Shown here: positions 53,423 through 63,010 of the stretch, one piece after another | How positions within the stretch are numbered: the first letter of the stretch is position 1 | Layout: the number at the start of each line of letters is the position of its first letter | Source of the DNA: an uncultured Devosia sp. | GTDB taxonomy: Bacteria; Pseudomonadota; Alphaproteobacteria; Rhizobiales; Devosiaceae | Direction: 5' to 3' | NCBI RefSeq assembly: GCF_963517015.1 | Contig: NZ_CAUQDV010000001.1 | Coordinates: forward strand, 2,300,001-2,364,000 | DNA length: 64,000 nt | Notes under the pieces: model-generated | Told to the model about the DNA's origin: nothing | The model's input: the letters and a program-made list of their open reading frames with translations, nothing else | Databases searched by the model: none | Position numbers and translations under genes: made by a program

Positions 53423-54022
53423 ATGTTCGCACGTTCGCTTTCTCTCGGTGTGGCCGCTGCCGCCCTTCTCGCTGGTGGCGCTCAGGCCGCTGACCTGATC
53501 ATCCCGACCACCCCGCAGCCGATCTACGAAGCTGCCGGCTTCGATTGGGAAGGTCTCTATGCTGGTGCCCGCGTTGGCGGTTCCTTCGTTGACACCACCT
53601 TCGGCGCGCCGGTCGGTGCAGTTGACACGACCGGTCTGGTCGTCGGTGGCGCTGTCGGCATGAACTTCCTGCCGGCTGACGCTTTCCTGCTCGGCGTTGA
53701 AGCCACTGCTGACTACACCTGGTTCGACGGTGGTCTCGAAGACCGCGCCGAATTCTTCGCTAACGTCCGCGCTGGTGCTGTCGTGACCGACTCGGTTCTC
53801 GTCTACGCCCTCGCCGGTGTTGGTATTGCTACCCAGGACGCCACTGGCGTGTTCGAGGACAGCCAGGGCATGTACCAGCTCGGTGGTGGTGTTGAAGTTG
53901 CTGTTACCGATGCCGTCACCGTTCGCGGTGAAGTCGTTGGCCAGGGCTACTTTGATGATGCCGTCAATGACGACTTCTTCAGCAACGCCAAGGCAACTGT
54001 CGGCGCGTTCTACCACTTCTAA
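53423..54022 (+). CDS. Outer-membrane beta-barrel protein, paralog
   Basis: The ATG at 53423 with GGAG eight bases before it gives 199 residues; GTG at 53414 is less likely. It has a signal peptide (MFARSLSLGVAAAALLAGGAQAA), the same TPQPIYEAAGFDWEGLYAGARVG entry, repeating beta strands and a final FYHF. Codon use is strongly biased to frequent codons, which suggests high expression. Its relation to the gene 300 bp upstream suggests an old tandem duplication; the gap between them (53125-53422) has no recognisable gene or clear promoter. Confidence 0.9.
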   Translation: MFARSLSLGVAAAALLAGGAQAADLIIPTTPQPIYEAAGFDWEGLYAGARVGGSFVDTTFGAPVGAVDTTGLVVGGAVGMNFLPADAFLLGVEATADYTWFDGGLEDRAEFFANVRAGAVVTDSVLVYALAGVGIATQDATGVFEDSQGMYQLGGGVEVAVTDAVTVRGEVVGQGYFDDAVNDDFFSNAKATVGAFYHF

Positions 54023-54034
54023 GATTTGCAGAAG

Positions 54035-54058
54035 GGCAGGGTGGCTTGCTACCCTGCC
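54035..54058 (+). terminator. Hairpin after the second outer-membrane protein gene
   Basis: GGCAGGGT and ACCCTGCC form a perfect 8-bp stem with additional inner GC pairs; only a weak T-rich stretch follows. A probable terminator. Confidence 0.55.
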
Positions 54059-54401
54059 ACTGTCTTGCAGACCCAATGCGGCGATCCAGGAAACTGGGTC
54101 GCCGTTTTGGTTTTGGGCGAGTGTTTACACATCCCGAATGCATTGTTCACGACGTTGACCTGTTCGCCAGAGCTCGAAACCACGCAATCAAAGACGGTTG
54201 CCTTACCGTCTGTAAGCAAACATTTCTGCTATCGGTGGGCTACGATATATGATGATTTTGCTCATGTTTTCTTTCCCTTGAAACGCGATAGCCAAAGGTC
54301 TAAGCCCTGACCATCAACTGTCGCGTTGGTTCGTCTGCCCCAATTGCTTACGCAACTCTCGCTACCCGGTCGCCCGGCCGGACTAGAAAACAGGCTGCCG
54401 C
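54059..54401. other. Intergenic region before the nuo operon
   Basis: This stretch must contain the nuo promoter. A small hairpin GACGGT/ACCGTC (about 54193-54210) and an AT-rich TATATGATGAT near 54246 are seen, but no promoter can be assigned with confidence and no ORF looks real. Confidence 0.4.
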
Positions 54402-54767
54402 ATGACTGATTTGCTCAGCGACTATCTGCCGATTATCATCTTCCTTGCCATTGCCGGTGTCATCGGCATGGCGCTCCTGGTTACTCCCTTCATCGTCGCG
54501 GTGAAGAACCCGGATCCGGAAAAGGTCTCGGCATTCGAAGCTGGCTTCGAAGCTTTTGACGATGCTCGCATGAAGTTCGACGTGCGATTCTATCTCGTCT
54601 CGATTCTCTTCATCATCTTCGACCTTGAAGTGGCTTTCCTCTTCCCGTGGGCCGTCGTGTTCCACGATGTCGGCTGGTTCGGTTTCTGGTCGATGATGAT
54701 CTTCCTCGGCGTGTTGACCGTCGGCTTCATCTACGAATGGCGGAAAGGTGCTCTGGAATGGGATTGA
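54402..54767 (+). CDS. nuoA: NADH-quinone oxidoreductase subunit A
   Basis: This 121-residue membrane subunit of complex I has three predicted helices. The conserved loop KNPDPEKVSAFEAGFEAFDDARMKFDVRFYLVSILFIIFDLE is the NuoA/ND3 signature. It is the first gene of the nuo operon and overlaps nuoB by 10 bases. Confidence 0.96.
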   Translation: MTDLLSDYLPIIIFLAIAGVIGMALLVTPFIVAVKNPDPEKVSAFEAGFEAFDDARMKFDVRFYLVSILFIIFDLEVAFLFPWAVVFHDVGWFGFWSMMIFLGVLTVGFIYEWRKGALEWD

Positions 54768-55342
54768 GCGAACAGAACAGCACGCTGGTTGCGCCGCGCC
54801 CTACCGGTCTGGTCGATCCGCGTACCGGCAAGACTGCAGGCGCCAACGACCCGTTCTTCACCGATGTCACCGACGAGCTGGCCGACAAGGGCTTCCTGGT
54901 TTCGACTGTCAATCAGCTCGTGACCTGGGCTCGCACCGGGTCGCTGATGTGGATGCAGACAGGCCTAGCATGTTGCGCCGTGGAAGGCGCCATGCAGGTG
55001 TCCGGTCCGCGCTATGACCTCGAACGCTTCGGTACGGCGCCGCGTGCTTCTCCACGCCAGTCGGACGTGCTGATCGTTGCTGGTACGCTGACCAACAAGA
55101 TGGCTCCGGCGCTGCGCAAGGTTTATGACCAGATGCCAGAGCCGCGTTATGTGATCTCGATGGGCAGCTGCGCCAATGGTGGCGGCTACTATCACTATTC
55201 CTATTCCGTCGTGCGTGGCTGCGACAGGGTGTTGCCAGTGGACGTCTATGTCCCGGGCTGCCCGCCCACTGCAGAAGCGCTGCTTTACGGCATTTTGCTG
55301 CTGCAGAAGAAAATCCGCCGCACCGGCACAATCGAACGCTAG
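54758..55342 (+). CDS. nuoB: NADH-quinone oxidoreductase subunit B
   Basis: This 194-residue subunit carries the terminal N2 [4Fe-4S] cluster that passes electrons to quinone. Ligands are in GLACCAVE, GSCANGG and VPGCPP. The ATG at 54758 lies inside the end of nuoA; the longer frame upstream is an artefact of the overlap. The N-terminal 35 residues are a less conserved extension. Confidence 0.96.
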   Translation: MGLSEQNSTLVAPRPTGLVDPRTGKTAGANDPFFTDVTDELADKGFLVSTVNQLVTWARTGSLMWMQTGLACCAVEGAMQVSGPRYDLERFGTAPRASPRQSDVLIVAGTLTNKMAPALRKVYDQMPEPRYVISMGSCANGGGYYHYSYSVVRGCDRVLPVDVYVPGCPPTAEALLYGILLLQKKIRRTGTIER

Positions 55343-55352
55343 GTCACCCAGA

Positions 55353-55970
55353 ATGGATGAAACGATCCAGGTCGATCCGCTTGTGGACCTTGGCGAGCAC
55401 ATTGCCGGCTCGCTGGGCACGGCTGTCCTTGCCCAGGAAATCGCCTATGGCGAGCTGACGCTGACCGTCGAACGCGACCAAATCGTGGCGGTTGTCACTT
55501 TTCTGCGCAACGATGCCCGTTGCCGCTTTGTCAGCTTCGTCGATGTCTGTGGTGCCGACTATCCTGCCCGCGACGAGCGTTTCGACGTCGTCTACCACTT
55601 CATGAGCCCCTATCTGAACCAGCGCATTCGCGTGAAGCTGACGGCCGACGACGTGACCCCGGTGCCGAGCATTACGGGCGTGTTCCGTGGCGCCGATTGG
55701 TTCGAGCGGGAAGCCTATGATCTCTACGGCATCCTGTTCTCCGGTCATGGCGATCTGCGGCGCCTCCTGACCGACTACGGTTTTGACGGACATCCGCTAC
55801 GCAAGGACTTTCCGACGACCGGGTTCGTCGAGGTTCGATATGACGATGAGCGCAAGCGCGTGGTCTACGAGCCGGTCAAGCTGATGCAGGAATACCGTTC
55901 GTTCGACTATTTGTCGCCTTGGGAAGGTACTGACTATGTGCTGCCCGGTGACGAGAAGGCCAAGCAATGA
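55353..55970 (+). CDS. nuoC: NADH-quinone oxidoreductase subunit C
   Basis: This 205-residue peripheral-arm subunit corresponds to the 30-kDa subunit. The signature ADWFEREAYDLYGILFSGHGDLRRLLTDYGFDGHPLRKDFP is present. It is separate from nuoD, as in mitochondria and alphaproteobacteria, not fused as in E. coli. Its end overlaps nuoD by four bases (ATGA). Confidence 0.96.
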   Translation: MDETIQVDPLVDLGEHIAGSLGTAVLAQEIAYGELTLTVERDQIVAVVTFLRNDARCRFVSFVDVCGADYPARDERFDVVYHFMSPYLNQRIRVKLTADDVTPVPSITGVFRGADWFEREAYDLYGILFSGHGDLRRLLTDYGFDGHPLRKDFPTTGFVEVRYDDERKRVVYEPVKLMQEYRSFDYLSPWEGTDYVLPGDEKAKQ

Positions 55971-57160
55971 GTGTTGAAGCTGAAGTCCGCAATTTCACGA
56001 TCAACTTCGGTCCCGTGCACCCTTCGGCGCATGGTGTGCTGCGTCTGATCCTGGAACTTGACGGCGAAATCGTCGAGCGCGTCGATCCACATATCGGTCT
56101 GCTGCATCGCGGCACCGAGAAGCTGATCGAATCCAAGACCTATCTGCAGGCGGTTCCCTACTTCGATCGTCTCGACTATGTCGCGCCGATGAACCAGGAG
56201 CATGCTTTTGCCCTGGCGGTCGAAAAGCTTCTGGAACTGGAAGTGCCGCGTCGTGGTCAGCTGATCCGCGTGCTCTATTCCGAAATCGGCCGCCTGCTGG
56301 CGCATCTGATGAACATCACGACGCAGGCCATGGACGTCGGTGCCCTGACACCCCCGACCTGGGGTTTCGAGTGGCGCGAAAAGCTGATGATCTTTTATGA
56401 GCGCGCCTCCGGCTCGCGCATGCACGCCGCTTATTTCCGTCCGGGCGGTGTTCACCAGGACCTGCCGCAGGCGCTGGTCGATGACATCGAGTCCTTCTGC
56501 CAGGAATTCCTGATCTTCTGGCATGACCTGGACAAGCTGTTGACCGAGAACCGCATCTTCAAGCAGCGCAATGTCGATATCGGCATTGTGCCGCTGGATG
56601 ACGCGTGGAACCTCGGTTTCTCCGGCATCATGGTGCGCGCTTCGGGCGCTGCCTGGGACCTGCGCAAGAGCCAGCCCTATGAATGCTACGACGAGATGGA
56701 TTTCGACATCCCGGTTGGCAAGAACGGCGACTGCTACGACCGCTACCTGATCCGCATGGAAGAGATGCGCCAGTCGGCGATGATCATGCAGCAGTGCATT
56801 GCCAAGATGAATGCGCCAGACGGCAAAGGACCGGTGTCCTCGCTCGATGGCAAGGTCGTTCCGCCCAAGCGCGGCGAAATGAAGAAGTCGATGGAAGCCC
56901 TGATCCATCACTTCAAGCTCTATACCGAGGGCTATAAGGTTCCTGCCGGCGAGGTTTACGCCGCTGTGGAAGCACCCAAGGGCGAATTCGGCGTCTATCT
57001 GGTCAGCGACGGCAGCAACAAGCCGTATCGCTGCAAGATCCGCGCGCCGGGTTTCGCGCATTTGTCGGCCATGGATTACCTGTGCCGCGGCCACATGCTG
57101 GCTGACGTCTCGGCCATTCTTGGCTCGCTTGATATCGTGTTCGGAGAGGTTGATCGCTAA
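55967..57160 (+). CDS. nuoD: NADH-quinone oxidoreductase subunit D
   Basis: This 397-residue 49-kDa-type subunit helps form the quinone site with NuoB. It has NFGPVHPSAHGVLRLILELDGE near the start, GLLHRGTEKL, and the C-terminal KIRAPGFAHLSAMDYLCRGHMLADVSAILGSLDIVFGEVDR. Length is typical. Start and stop overlap the neighbours. Confidence 0.97.
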   Translation: MSVEAEVRNFTINFGPVHPSAHGVLRLILELDGEIVERVDPHIGLLHRGTEKLIESKTYLQAVPYFDRLDYVAPMNQEHAFALAVEKLLELEVPRRGQLIRVLYSEIGRLLAHLMNITTQAMDVGALTPPTWGFEWREKLMIFYERASGSRMHAAYFRPGGVHQDLPQALVDDIESFCQEFLIFWHDLDKLLTENRIFKQRNVDIGIVPLDDAWNLGFSGIMVRASGAAWDLRKSQPYECYDEMDFDIPVGKNGDCYDRYLIRMEEMRQSAMIMQQCIAKMNAPDGKGPVSSLDGKVVPPKRGEMKKSMEALIHHFKLYTEGYKVPAGEVYAAVEAPKGEFGVYLVSDGSNKPYRCKIRAPGFAHLSAMDYLCRGHMLADVSAILGSLDIVFGEVDR

Positions 57161-58476
57161 TGGTTGCGCGTCGCCTTGCGGATGATCGGGTTCAGCCTGC
57201 GTCATTTGCATTCAATGCTGAAAACGCCAAATGGGCGGAATGGAAGATCGGGCTTTACCCGACCGGCCGTCAGCAGTCTGCCGTCATTCCGCTGCTCATG
57301 CGTGCGCAGGAGCAGGATGGTTGGGTCAGCCGTGCGACGATCGAAAAGGTCGCCGAAATGCTGGGCATGGCCTATATCCGCGTCTTGGAAGTGGCGACCT
57401 TTTATACCCAGTTCCAGCTTCAGCCGGTCGGTACGCGTGCTCACGTTCAGGTTTGTGGCACTACGCCCTGCCAGTTGCGCGGCTCGGATGGGTTGATCGA
57501 AGTCTGCAAGAGCAAGATCCACCACGATCCGCACCACCTCAATGAGGATGGCACGCTGAGCTGGGAAGAGGTCGAATGCGCTGGCGCTTGCGTGAATGCG
57601 CCCATGGTCACGATCTTCAAGGATACCTATGAAGACCTGACCAACGAGCGCCTGGCCGAGATCATCGATGCTTTTGCTGCTGGCAAGGGCGATACGATCA
57701 AGACCGGTACTCAGATCGAGCGTCTGAACGCTGCTCCTGAAGGTGGCCGCGTGGTGCTGCTTGAAAAAGCCACCACCTATCGCGAAAAGTTCGTGCCACC
57801 CCCGCCGCCGCCAGAAGCTGCTGCAGCGCCTGCTGCCACCCCAGCCGCTCCCGCCGCTGCGCCGACCACGGCTGCAAAGCCCAAGGACGTCAGCGAGGAA
57901 TCGGCTCCTGCCATCAAGGGTACGCCCAAGGAAGCCAAGGTTTCCGAGGCCAAGGCTGAAGGCGAACGCAAGGAAGCCAGTGCCAAGGCGAATGCTGATG
58001 GCGAGCCGAATGACGCCATGCGCAAGGGTGCCACCGGTGCCGAAAGCGATGCGCCCAAGATCGATGGCGGCAAGGCGCCTGGCAAGAAGACCCCGGCAGA
58101 GACTGCCGATGGCGCTGTCGCTGCCAGCACCAAGAAGAGCCGCACGATCATCGCGCCCAAGGCCAATCCGAAGGAAGTCAATCCTGTTGCCGAAAAGGGT
58201 GGCGACGCGCCGCTGTTCGTGGCGCCGGAAGGCGAGCCCGAAGATCTCAAGATGATCGCCGGCGTTGGTCCCGTGCTGGAACGCCGCCTTAATGGCCTTG
58301 GCATTACCAAGTGGGATCAGGTCGCCAAGCTCACGCCCGAGCAGATCGACCAGGTCGAAGGCGCGCTCAACTTCAAGGGTCGCGTCGCGCGCGACAACTG
58401 GTTGCAGCAAGCTGAAGTGCTCGCCCGTGGTGGCGAGGAAGAATATGTCCGCGTCTTCGGCAAGAAGCCGCGTTAG
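57160..58476 (+). CDS. nuoE: NADH-quinone oxidoreductase subunit E with long C-terminal extension
   Basis: The first about 205 residues are a normal NuoE with the [2Fe-2S] ligands in VCGTTPCQLRG and ECAGACVNAP. Then follows a low-complexity linker of about 150 residues rich in proline, alanine, lysine and glutamate (FVPPPPPPEAAAAPAATPAAP onward is proline- and alanine-rich), and a small C-terminal domain (about 375-430) with DLKMIAGVGPVLERRLNGLG, resembling a helix-hairpin-helix fold. The extension is also present in rhizobial NuoE proteins as I recall. Total length 438 against about 160-240 in other bacteria. The start ATG overlaps the nuoD stop (TAATG). Confidence 0.94.
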   Translation: MVARRLADDRVQPASFAFNAENAKWAEWKIGLYPTGRQQSAVIPLLMRAQEQDGWVSRATIEKVAEMLGMAYIRVLEVATFYTQFQLQPVGTRAHVQVCGTTPCQLRGSDGLIEVCKSKIHHDPHHLNEDGTLSWEEVECAGACVNAPMVTIFKDTYEDLTNERLAEIIDAFAAGKGDTIKTGTQIERLNAAPEGGRVVLLEKATTYREKFVPPPPPPEAAAAPAATPAAPAAAPTTAAKPKDVSEESAPAIKGTPKEAKVSEAKAEGERKEASAKANADGEPNDAMRKGATGAESDAPKIDGGKAPGKKTPAETADGAVAASTKKSRTIIAPKANPKEVNPVAEKGGDAPLFVAPEGEPEDLKMIAGVGPVLERRLNGLGITKWDQVAKLTPEQIDQVEGALNFKGRVARDNWLQQAEVLARGGEEEYVRVFGKKPR

Positions 58477-58487
58477 GAGTGTGAGAA

Positions 58488-59795
58488 TTGCTCGCTGACA
58501 AGGATCGCATCTTCACCAATCTCTACGGTCATGGCGACTGGGGCCTCGACGGCGCGCGTGAGCGCGGCGGTTGGAACGGCACCAAGGAATTCCTCGACCA
58601 GGGTCGTGACTGGATCATCAACGAGGTCAAGGCTTCGGGATTGCGCGGCCGCGGCGGCGCTGGTTTCCCTACCGGCCTTAAGTGGTCGTTCATGCCCAAG
58701 ACCTCGGACGGCCGTCCACATTACCTGCTGGTCAATGCCGACGAGTCCGAGCCCGGCACCTGTAAGGACCGCGAGATCCTGCGGCACGATCCGCATCATC
58801 TGATCGAAGGCTGCCTGATCGCCTGCCGCGCCATGGAAGCCCATCTGGCATTCATCTATGTCCGTGGCGAATTCGTCCGTGAGCGCGAACGCCTGGAGCG
58901 CGCGGTCGAACAGGCCTATGAGGCCAAGCTGATCGGCAAGGACAATGTCCACGGCTGGGACCTCGATATCATCGTCCATCACGGTGCCGGCGCCTATATC
59001 TGCGGCGAAGAAACCGCGCTGATGGAGTCGCTGGAAGGCAAGAAGGGCCAGCCCCGCCTCAAGCCGCCGTTCCCGGCCGGCATGGGCGTCTATGGCAACC
59101 CGACCACTGTCAACAACGTCGAATCCATCGCCGTCGTGCCGGAGATTCTCCGTCGCTCGGCCGGCTGGTTCTCGTCGATTGGCCGTCCCAACAATGTCGG
59201 CACCAAGCTGTTCATGGTCTCTGGCCATGTGAACAAGCCGGCGACCTTCGAAGAAGCCTTGGGCGAAAGCTTCAAGGACATTATCGAAAAGCATTGCGGC
59301 GGTATCCGCGGCGGCTGGGATAACCTGCTTGCCGTGATCCCCGGCGGCGCGTCCTGTCCGGTGGTGCGCGGCGAAGACATGATGGATGCCATCATGGATT
59401 TCGACGGTTTGCGCGAGAAGAAGTCGAGCTTTGGCACCGGCGGCATGATCATCATGGACAAGTCCACTGATATCATCCGCGCGATCTGGCGCATCGCGGC
59501 CTTCTTCAAGCATGAAAGCTGCGGCCAGTGCACGCCGTGCCGAGAAGGCACCGGCTGGATGATGCGCGTCATGGAGCGCATGGTCGAGGGCCGCGCCCAG
59601 AAGCGCGAAATCGACATGCTGTTCGAAGTGACCAAGCAGATCGAAGGCCACACCATCTGCGCGCTCGGCGACGCAGCGGCTTGGCCAATCCAGGGCCTGA
59701 TCCGTAACTTCCGCCCCACCATCGAGGCACGGATCGACCAGTACACATATTCGTCCACCTCCGACGGCGCCGTGCCGTCGATTGCGGCGGAGTAG
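58488..59795 (+). CDS. nuoF: NADH-quinone oxidoreductase subunit F
   Basis: This 435-residue subunit binds NADH and FMN and one [4Fe-4S] cluster. The nucleotide-site GRGGAGFPTGLKWSFMP, GAGAYICGEETALMESLEG and the cluster ligands in ESCGQCTPCREGTGW are present. It starts with TTG at 58488, supported by GGAG upstream, and lies 11 bp after nuoE. Confidence 0.96.
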   Translation: MLADKDRIFTNLYGHGDWGLDGARERGGWNGTKEFLDQGRDWIINEVKASGLRGRGGAGFPTGLKWSFMPKTSDGRPHYLLVNADESEPGTCKDREILRHDPHHLIEGCLIACRAMEAHLAFIYVRGEFVRERERLERAVEQAYEAKLIGKDNVHGWDLDIIVHHGAGAYICGEETALMESLEGKKGQPRLKPPFPAGMGVYGNPTTVNNVESIAVVPEILRRSAGWFSSIGRPNNVGTKLFMVSGHVNKPATFEEALGESFKDIIEKHCGGIRGGWDNLLAVIPGGASCPVVRGEDMMDAIMDFDGLREKKSSFGTGGMIIMDKSTDIIRAIWRIAAFFKHESCGQCTPCREGTGWMMRVMERMVEGRAQKREIDMLFEVTKQIEGHTICALGDAAAWPIQGLIRNFRPTIEARIDQYTYSSTSDGAVPSIAAE

Positions 59796-59800
59796 GGCTG

Positions 59801-61903
59801 ATGGCAAATATCAAGGTCGACGGCACTCTCGTCGAAGTTCCTGACTACTACACGCTGATGCAGGCGGCTGAAGCCGCCGGCGCCGAGATTCCGCGTTTCT
59901 GCTACCATGAGCGCCTGTCGGTCGCCGGCAATTGCCGTATGTGCCTGGTTGAAGTGAAGGGTGGTCCGCCCAAGCCGCAGGCTTCGTGCGCCATGTCGGT
60001 CAAGGACCTGCGTCCGGGCCCGAATGGCGAGCCGCCGGAAATGTTCACCAATACGCCTATGGTCAAGAAGGCCCGCGAAGGCGTGATGGAATTCCTGCTG
60101 ATCAACCATCCGCTGGACTGCCCGATCTGCGATCAGGGCGGCGAATGCGATCTGCAGGACCAGGCCATGGCTTATGGCGTGGACAAGAACCGCTTTGCCG
60201 AGAACAAGCGCGCCGTCGAAGACAAGTATATTGGCCCGCTGGTCAAGACCTCGATGAACCGCTGCATTCACTGCACGCGTTGCGTTCGCTTCACCACCGA
60301 AGTTGCTGGCATTGCCGAGATGGGTCTGCTCGGTCGCGGCGAAGATGCCGAGATCACGACCTATCTCGAAAAGGCATTGACCAGCGAGCTGCAGGGCAAT
60401 GTTATCGATCTGTGCCCGGTCGGCGCGCTGACCTCCAAGCCCTATGCTTTCAACGCCCGTCCGTGGGAACTGGTAAAGACCGAGTCCATCGACGTGATGG
60501 ATGCGGTCGGGTCCAACATCCGCGTAGACAGTCGTGGCCGCGAAGTGATGCGCATCCTGCCGCGCATCAACGAAGCGATCAACGAAGAGTGGATTTCCGA
60601 CAAGACCCGCTTCATCTGGGATGGTCTCAAGAGCCAGCGACTCGATCGCCCCTATGTGCGCAAGTCCGGCAAACTGCAGCCCGCAAGCTGGGAAGAGGCC
60701 CTGTCGACCGTTGCTGCGCGGATCAAGAAGGCTGGCAACAAGGTTGGCGCCATCGCCGGTGACCTGGCTGCGGTCGAGGAAATGTATGCGCTCAAGGCGC
60801 TGCTGGCCTCGATCGGCTCGGGCATGACCGACGTGCGTCCGGCCATGTCGGGTATCGATCCGTCCATGCCGCGCTCGGCCTATCTGTTCAACCCGACTAT
60901 TGCCGGGATCGAAGAAGCCGATGCCATCCTGATCATTGGCGCCAATCCGCGCAAGGAAGCCTCGCTGATCAATGCCCGCATCCGCAAGACCTGGCGCGCC
61001 AAGGGCTTGCCGATCGGCGTGATCGGCGAACAGGCCGACCTGACCTATACGTACAGCTATCTCGGCGAAGGCATGGAAACGCTGGCTGACGTGGTTGCTG
61101 GCAAGGGCTCGTTCGGTGAAATCCTGAGCAAGGCGCAGCGTCCGCTGATCATCGTGGGCGAGGGTGCTGTTTCGCATGCCCAGCTCGGCAAGCAAGCCGG
61201 TCGTGACACTATCGCCATGGCCGCAAAGCTTGCTACCGGCGCGTCTGTTGCCGAAGGCTGGAACGGTTTTGCGCTGCTGCACAATGCCGCCAGCCGCGTG
61301 GGTGGTCTCGACATCGGTTTCGTGCCGCATGACGGTGGTGTCTGCTCTGCCGACCAGATCGCTCTGGCCGGCAAGGGCGAGCTCGATGTGCTGGTCCTGT
61401 TGGGTGCCGACGAATACGACATGTCTGCCATGGGCAAGGCATTCGTCGTCTATATCGGCAGCCACGGCGATGCCGGCGCGCACCGTGCCGACGTCATCCT
61501 GCCTGCGGCGACCTACACCGAAAAGTCGGGCACCTATGTCAATACCGAGGGCCGCGTGCAGGTGACCAACCGCGCCGTGTTCCCGCCGGGCGATGCCAAG
61601 GAAGACTGGGCTATCATTCGTGCCCTGTCGGGCGCCGTGGGCAAGCCGCTTCCGTTCAACTCGTTGACCCAGCTCCGTGCTGCCATCTACGCCGAATACC
61701 CGCATCTGGCCCGTATCGACCAGATTGCACCGGGTACGGTGGCTGATGTCGCCAAGCTGGCCAAGGCCGCAATCAAGACCAAGTCGGCCGCCTATGGCTC
61801 TGCCATTGCCGATTTCTATCTCAGCAATCCGATTGCCCGTTCATCCGCCGTCATGGGCGAATGTGCCGCCATGGCGGCGGGTCTGCGTCAGGCTGCGGAG
61901 TAG
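59801..61903 (+). CDS. nuoG: NADH-quinone oxidoreductase subunit G
   Basis: This 700-residue subunit carries several clusters of the electron wire. An N-terminal [2Fe-2S] ferredoxin domain (FCYHERLSVAGNCRMCLVEV) is followed by the HxxCxxC-type site (NHPLDCPICDQGGECDLQD) and by RCIHCTRCVRF for [4Fe-4S] centres. A degenerate molybdopterin-oxidoreductase domain follows. It starts five bases after nuoF. Confidence 0.96.
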   Translation: MANIKVDGTLVEVPDYYTLMQAAEAAGAEIPRFCYHERLSVAGNCRMCLVEVKGGPPKPQASCAMSVKDLRPGPNGEPPEMFTNTPMVKKAREGVMEFLLINHPLDCPICDQGGECDLQDQAMAYGVDKNRFAENKRAVEDKYIGPLVKTSMNRCIHCTRCVRFTTEVAGIAEMGLLGRGEDAEITTYLEKALTSELQGNVIDLCPVGALTSKPYAFNARPWELVKTESIDVMDAVGSNIRVDSRGREVMRILPRINEAINEEWISDKTRFIWDGLKSQRLDRPYVRKSGKLQPASWEEALSTVAARIKKAGNKVGAIAGDLAAVEEMYALKALLASIGSGMTDVRPAMSGIDPSMPRSAYLFNPTIAGIEEADAILIIGANPRKEASLINARIRKTWRAKGLPIGVIGEQADLTYTYSYLGEGMETLADVVAGKGSFGEILSKAQRPLIIVGEGAVSHAQLGKQAGRDTIAMAAKLATGASVAEGWNGFALLHNAASRVGGLDIGFVPHDGGVCSADQIALAGKGELDVLVLLGADEYDMSAMGKAFVVYIGSHGDAGAHRADVILPAATYTEKSGTYVNTEGRVQVTNRAVFPPGDAKEDWAIIRALSGAVGKPLPFNSLTQLRAAIYAEYPHLARIDQIAPGTVADVAKLAKAAIKTKSAAYGSAIADFYLSNPIARSSAVMGECAAMAAGLRQAAE

Positions 61904-61912
61904 GGGAGCACA

Positions 61913-63010
61913 ATGGATTTTACACTGACTGCTCTCGACTATCTGCTCGGCATTCCATTCCTCGGCTGGGGCGTGCAGATCGGCTTTGTCTACAAGGCCC
62001 TTCTGGTGCTGGTGGCGCTGCTGGTCTTCACGGCCTTCATCCTGCTGGCTGACCGCAAGATCTGGGCTGCCGTGCAGATGCGCCGTGGTCCCAATGTGGT
62101 GGGTCCGTTCGGCCTGCTGCAGAGCTTTGCCGACCTCATCAAGTTCGCCGTCAAGGAACCCGTCATTCCCGGCGGGTCTGACAAGGTGCTGTTCCTGATG
62201 GCGCCACTGCTGACCGCGACGCTTGCCCTGACCGGGTGGGCCGTGGTGCCCTTTGGTGCAGGTCTGGTGATCGCCGACGTCAATCTGGGCGTGCTCTATC
62301 TGCTGGCGATTTCGTCGCTCGGCGTCTATGGCGTGATCATTGGCGGCTGGGCCTCGAACTCGAAGTATCCCTTCCTCGGCTCGCTCCGTTCGGCCGCGCA
62401 GATGGTGTCCTACGAAGTCTCGATCGGCCTCGTCATCATCACCGTGCTGCTCTGCGTGGGGTCGCTGAACCTTTCCGACATCGTCACTGCACAGTATGAA
62501 ATGGGCTTGGCCCATATGCTCGGCGTGCCGTGGCTCAGCTTCCTGAACTGGTTCTGGCTGCCGCTGTTCCCGATGTTCGTGGTGTTCTACATTTCGGCCC
62601 TGGCTGAAACCAACCGTCCGCCCTTCGATCTGGCGGAAGGTGAGTCCGAACTCGTTGCCGGCTTCATGACCGAATATTCGGCTACCCCGTACATGCTGTT
62701 CATGCTGGGCGAGTATATCTCGATCCTGCTGATGTGCGGCATGACCACCGTCCTGTTCCTGGGCGGCTGGGCTTCGCCGATCGACCTGCCGCCGTTCACC
62801 TGGATTCCGGGTGTGGTCTGGTTCGTCATCAAGGTGTCCCTGGTGTTCTTCATGTTCGCCATGGCCAAGGCCATCGTGCCCCGTTACCGCTATGACCAGC
62901 TCATGCGCATTGGCTGGAAGCTTTTCCTGCCGCTGTCGCTCGTGATGGTCGTGATTGTCGCTTTCGTCCTCATGCTCACCGGCTGGGGCTGGCATGGAGG
63001 GATGGCCTGA
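61913..63010 (+). CDS. nuoH: NADH-quinone oxidoreductase subunit H
   Basis: This 365-residue membrane subunit has eight predicted helices and lies at the junction with the peripheral arm near the quinone site. Signatures are RRGPNVVGPFGLLQSFADLIKF and AETNRPPFDLAEGESELVAGF. A GGGGAG site precedes the ATG. Its stop overlaps nuoI (TGATG). Confidence 0.97.
   Translation: MDFTLTALDYLLGIPFLGWGVQIGFVYKALLVLVALLVFTAFILLADRKIWAAVQMRRGPNVVGPFGLLQSFADLIKFAVKEPVIPGGSDKVLFLMAPLLTATLALTGWAVVPFGAGLVIADVNLGVLYLLAISSLGVYGVIIGGWASNSKYPFLGSLRSAAQMVSYEVSIGLVIITVLLCVGSLNLSDIVTAQYEMGLAHMLGVPWLSFLNWFWLPLFPMFVVFYISALAETNRPPFDLAEGESELVAGFMTEYSATPYMLFMLGEYISILLMCGMTTVLFLGGWASPIDLPPFTWIPGVVWFVIKVSLVFFMFAMAKAIVPRYRYDQLMRIGWKLFLPLSLVMVVIVAFVLMLTGWGWHGGMA

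Noticed and set aside
59090..61705. Long antisense open frame opposite nuoF and nuoG
   Set aside because: nuoF and nuoG are unmistakable on the plus strand; the antisense frame is a codon-bias shadow.
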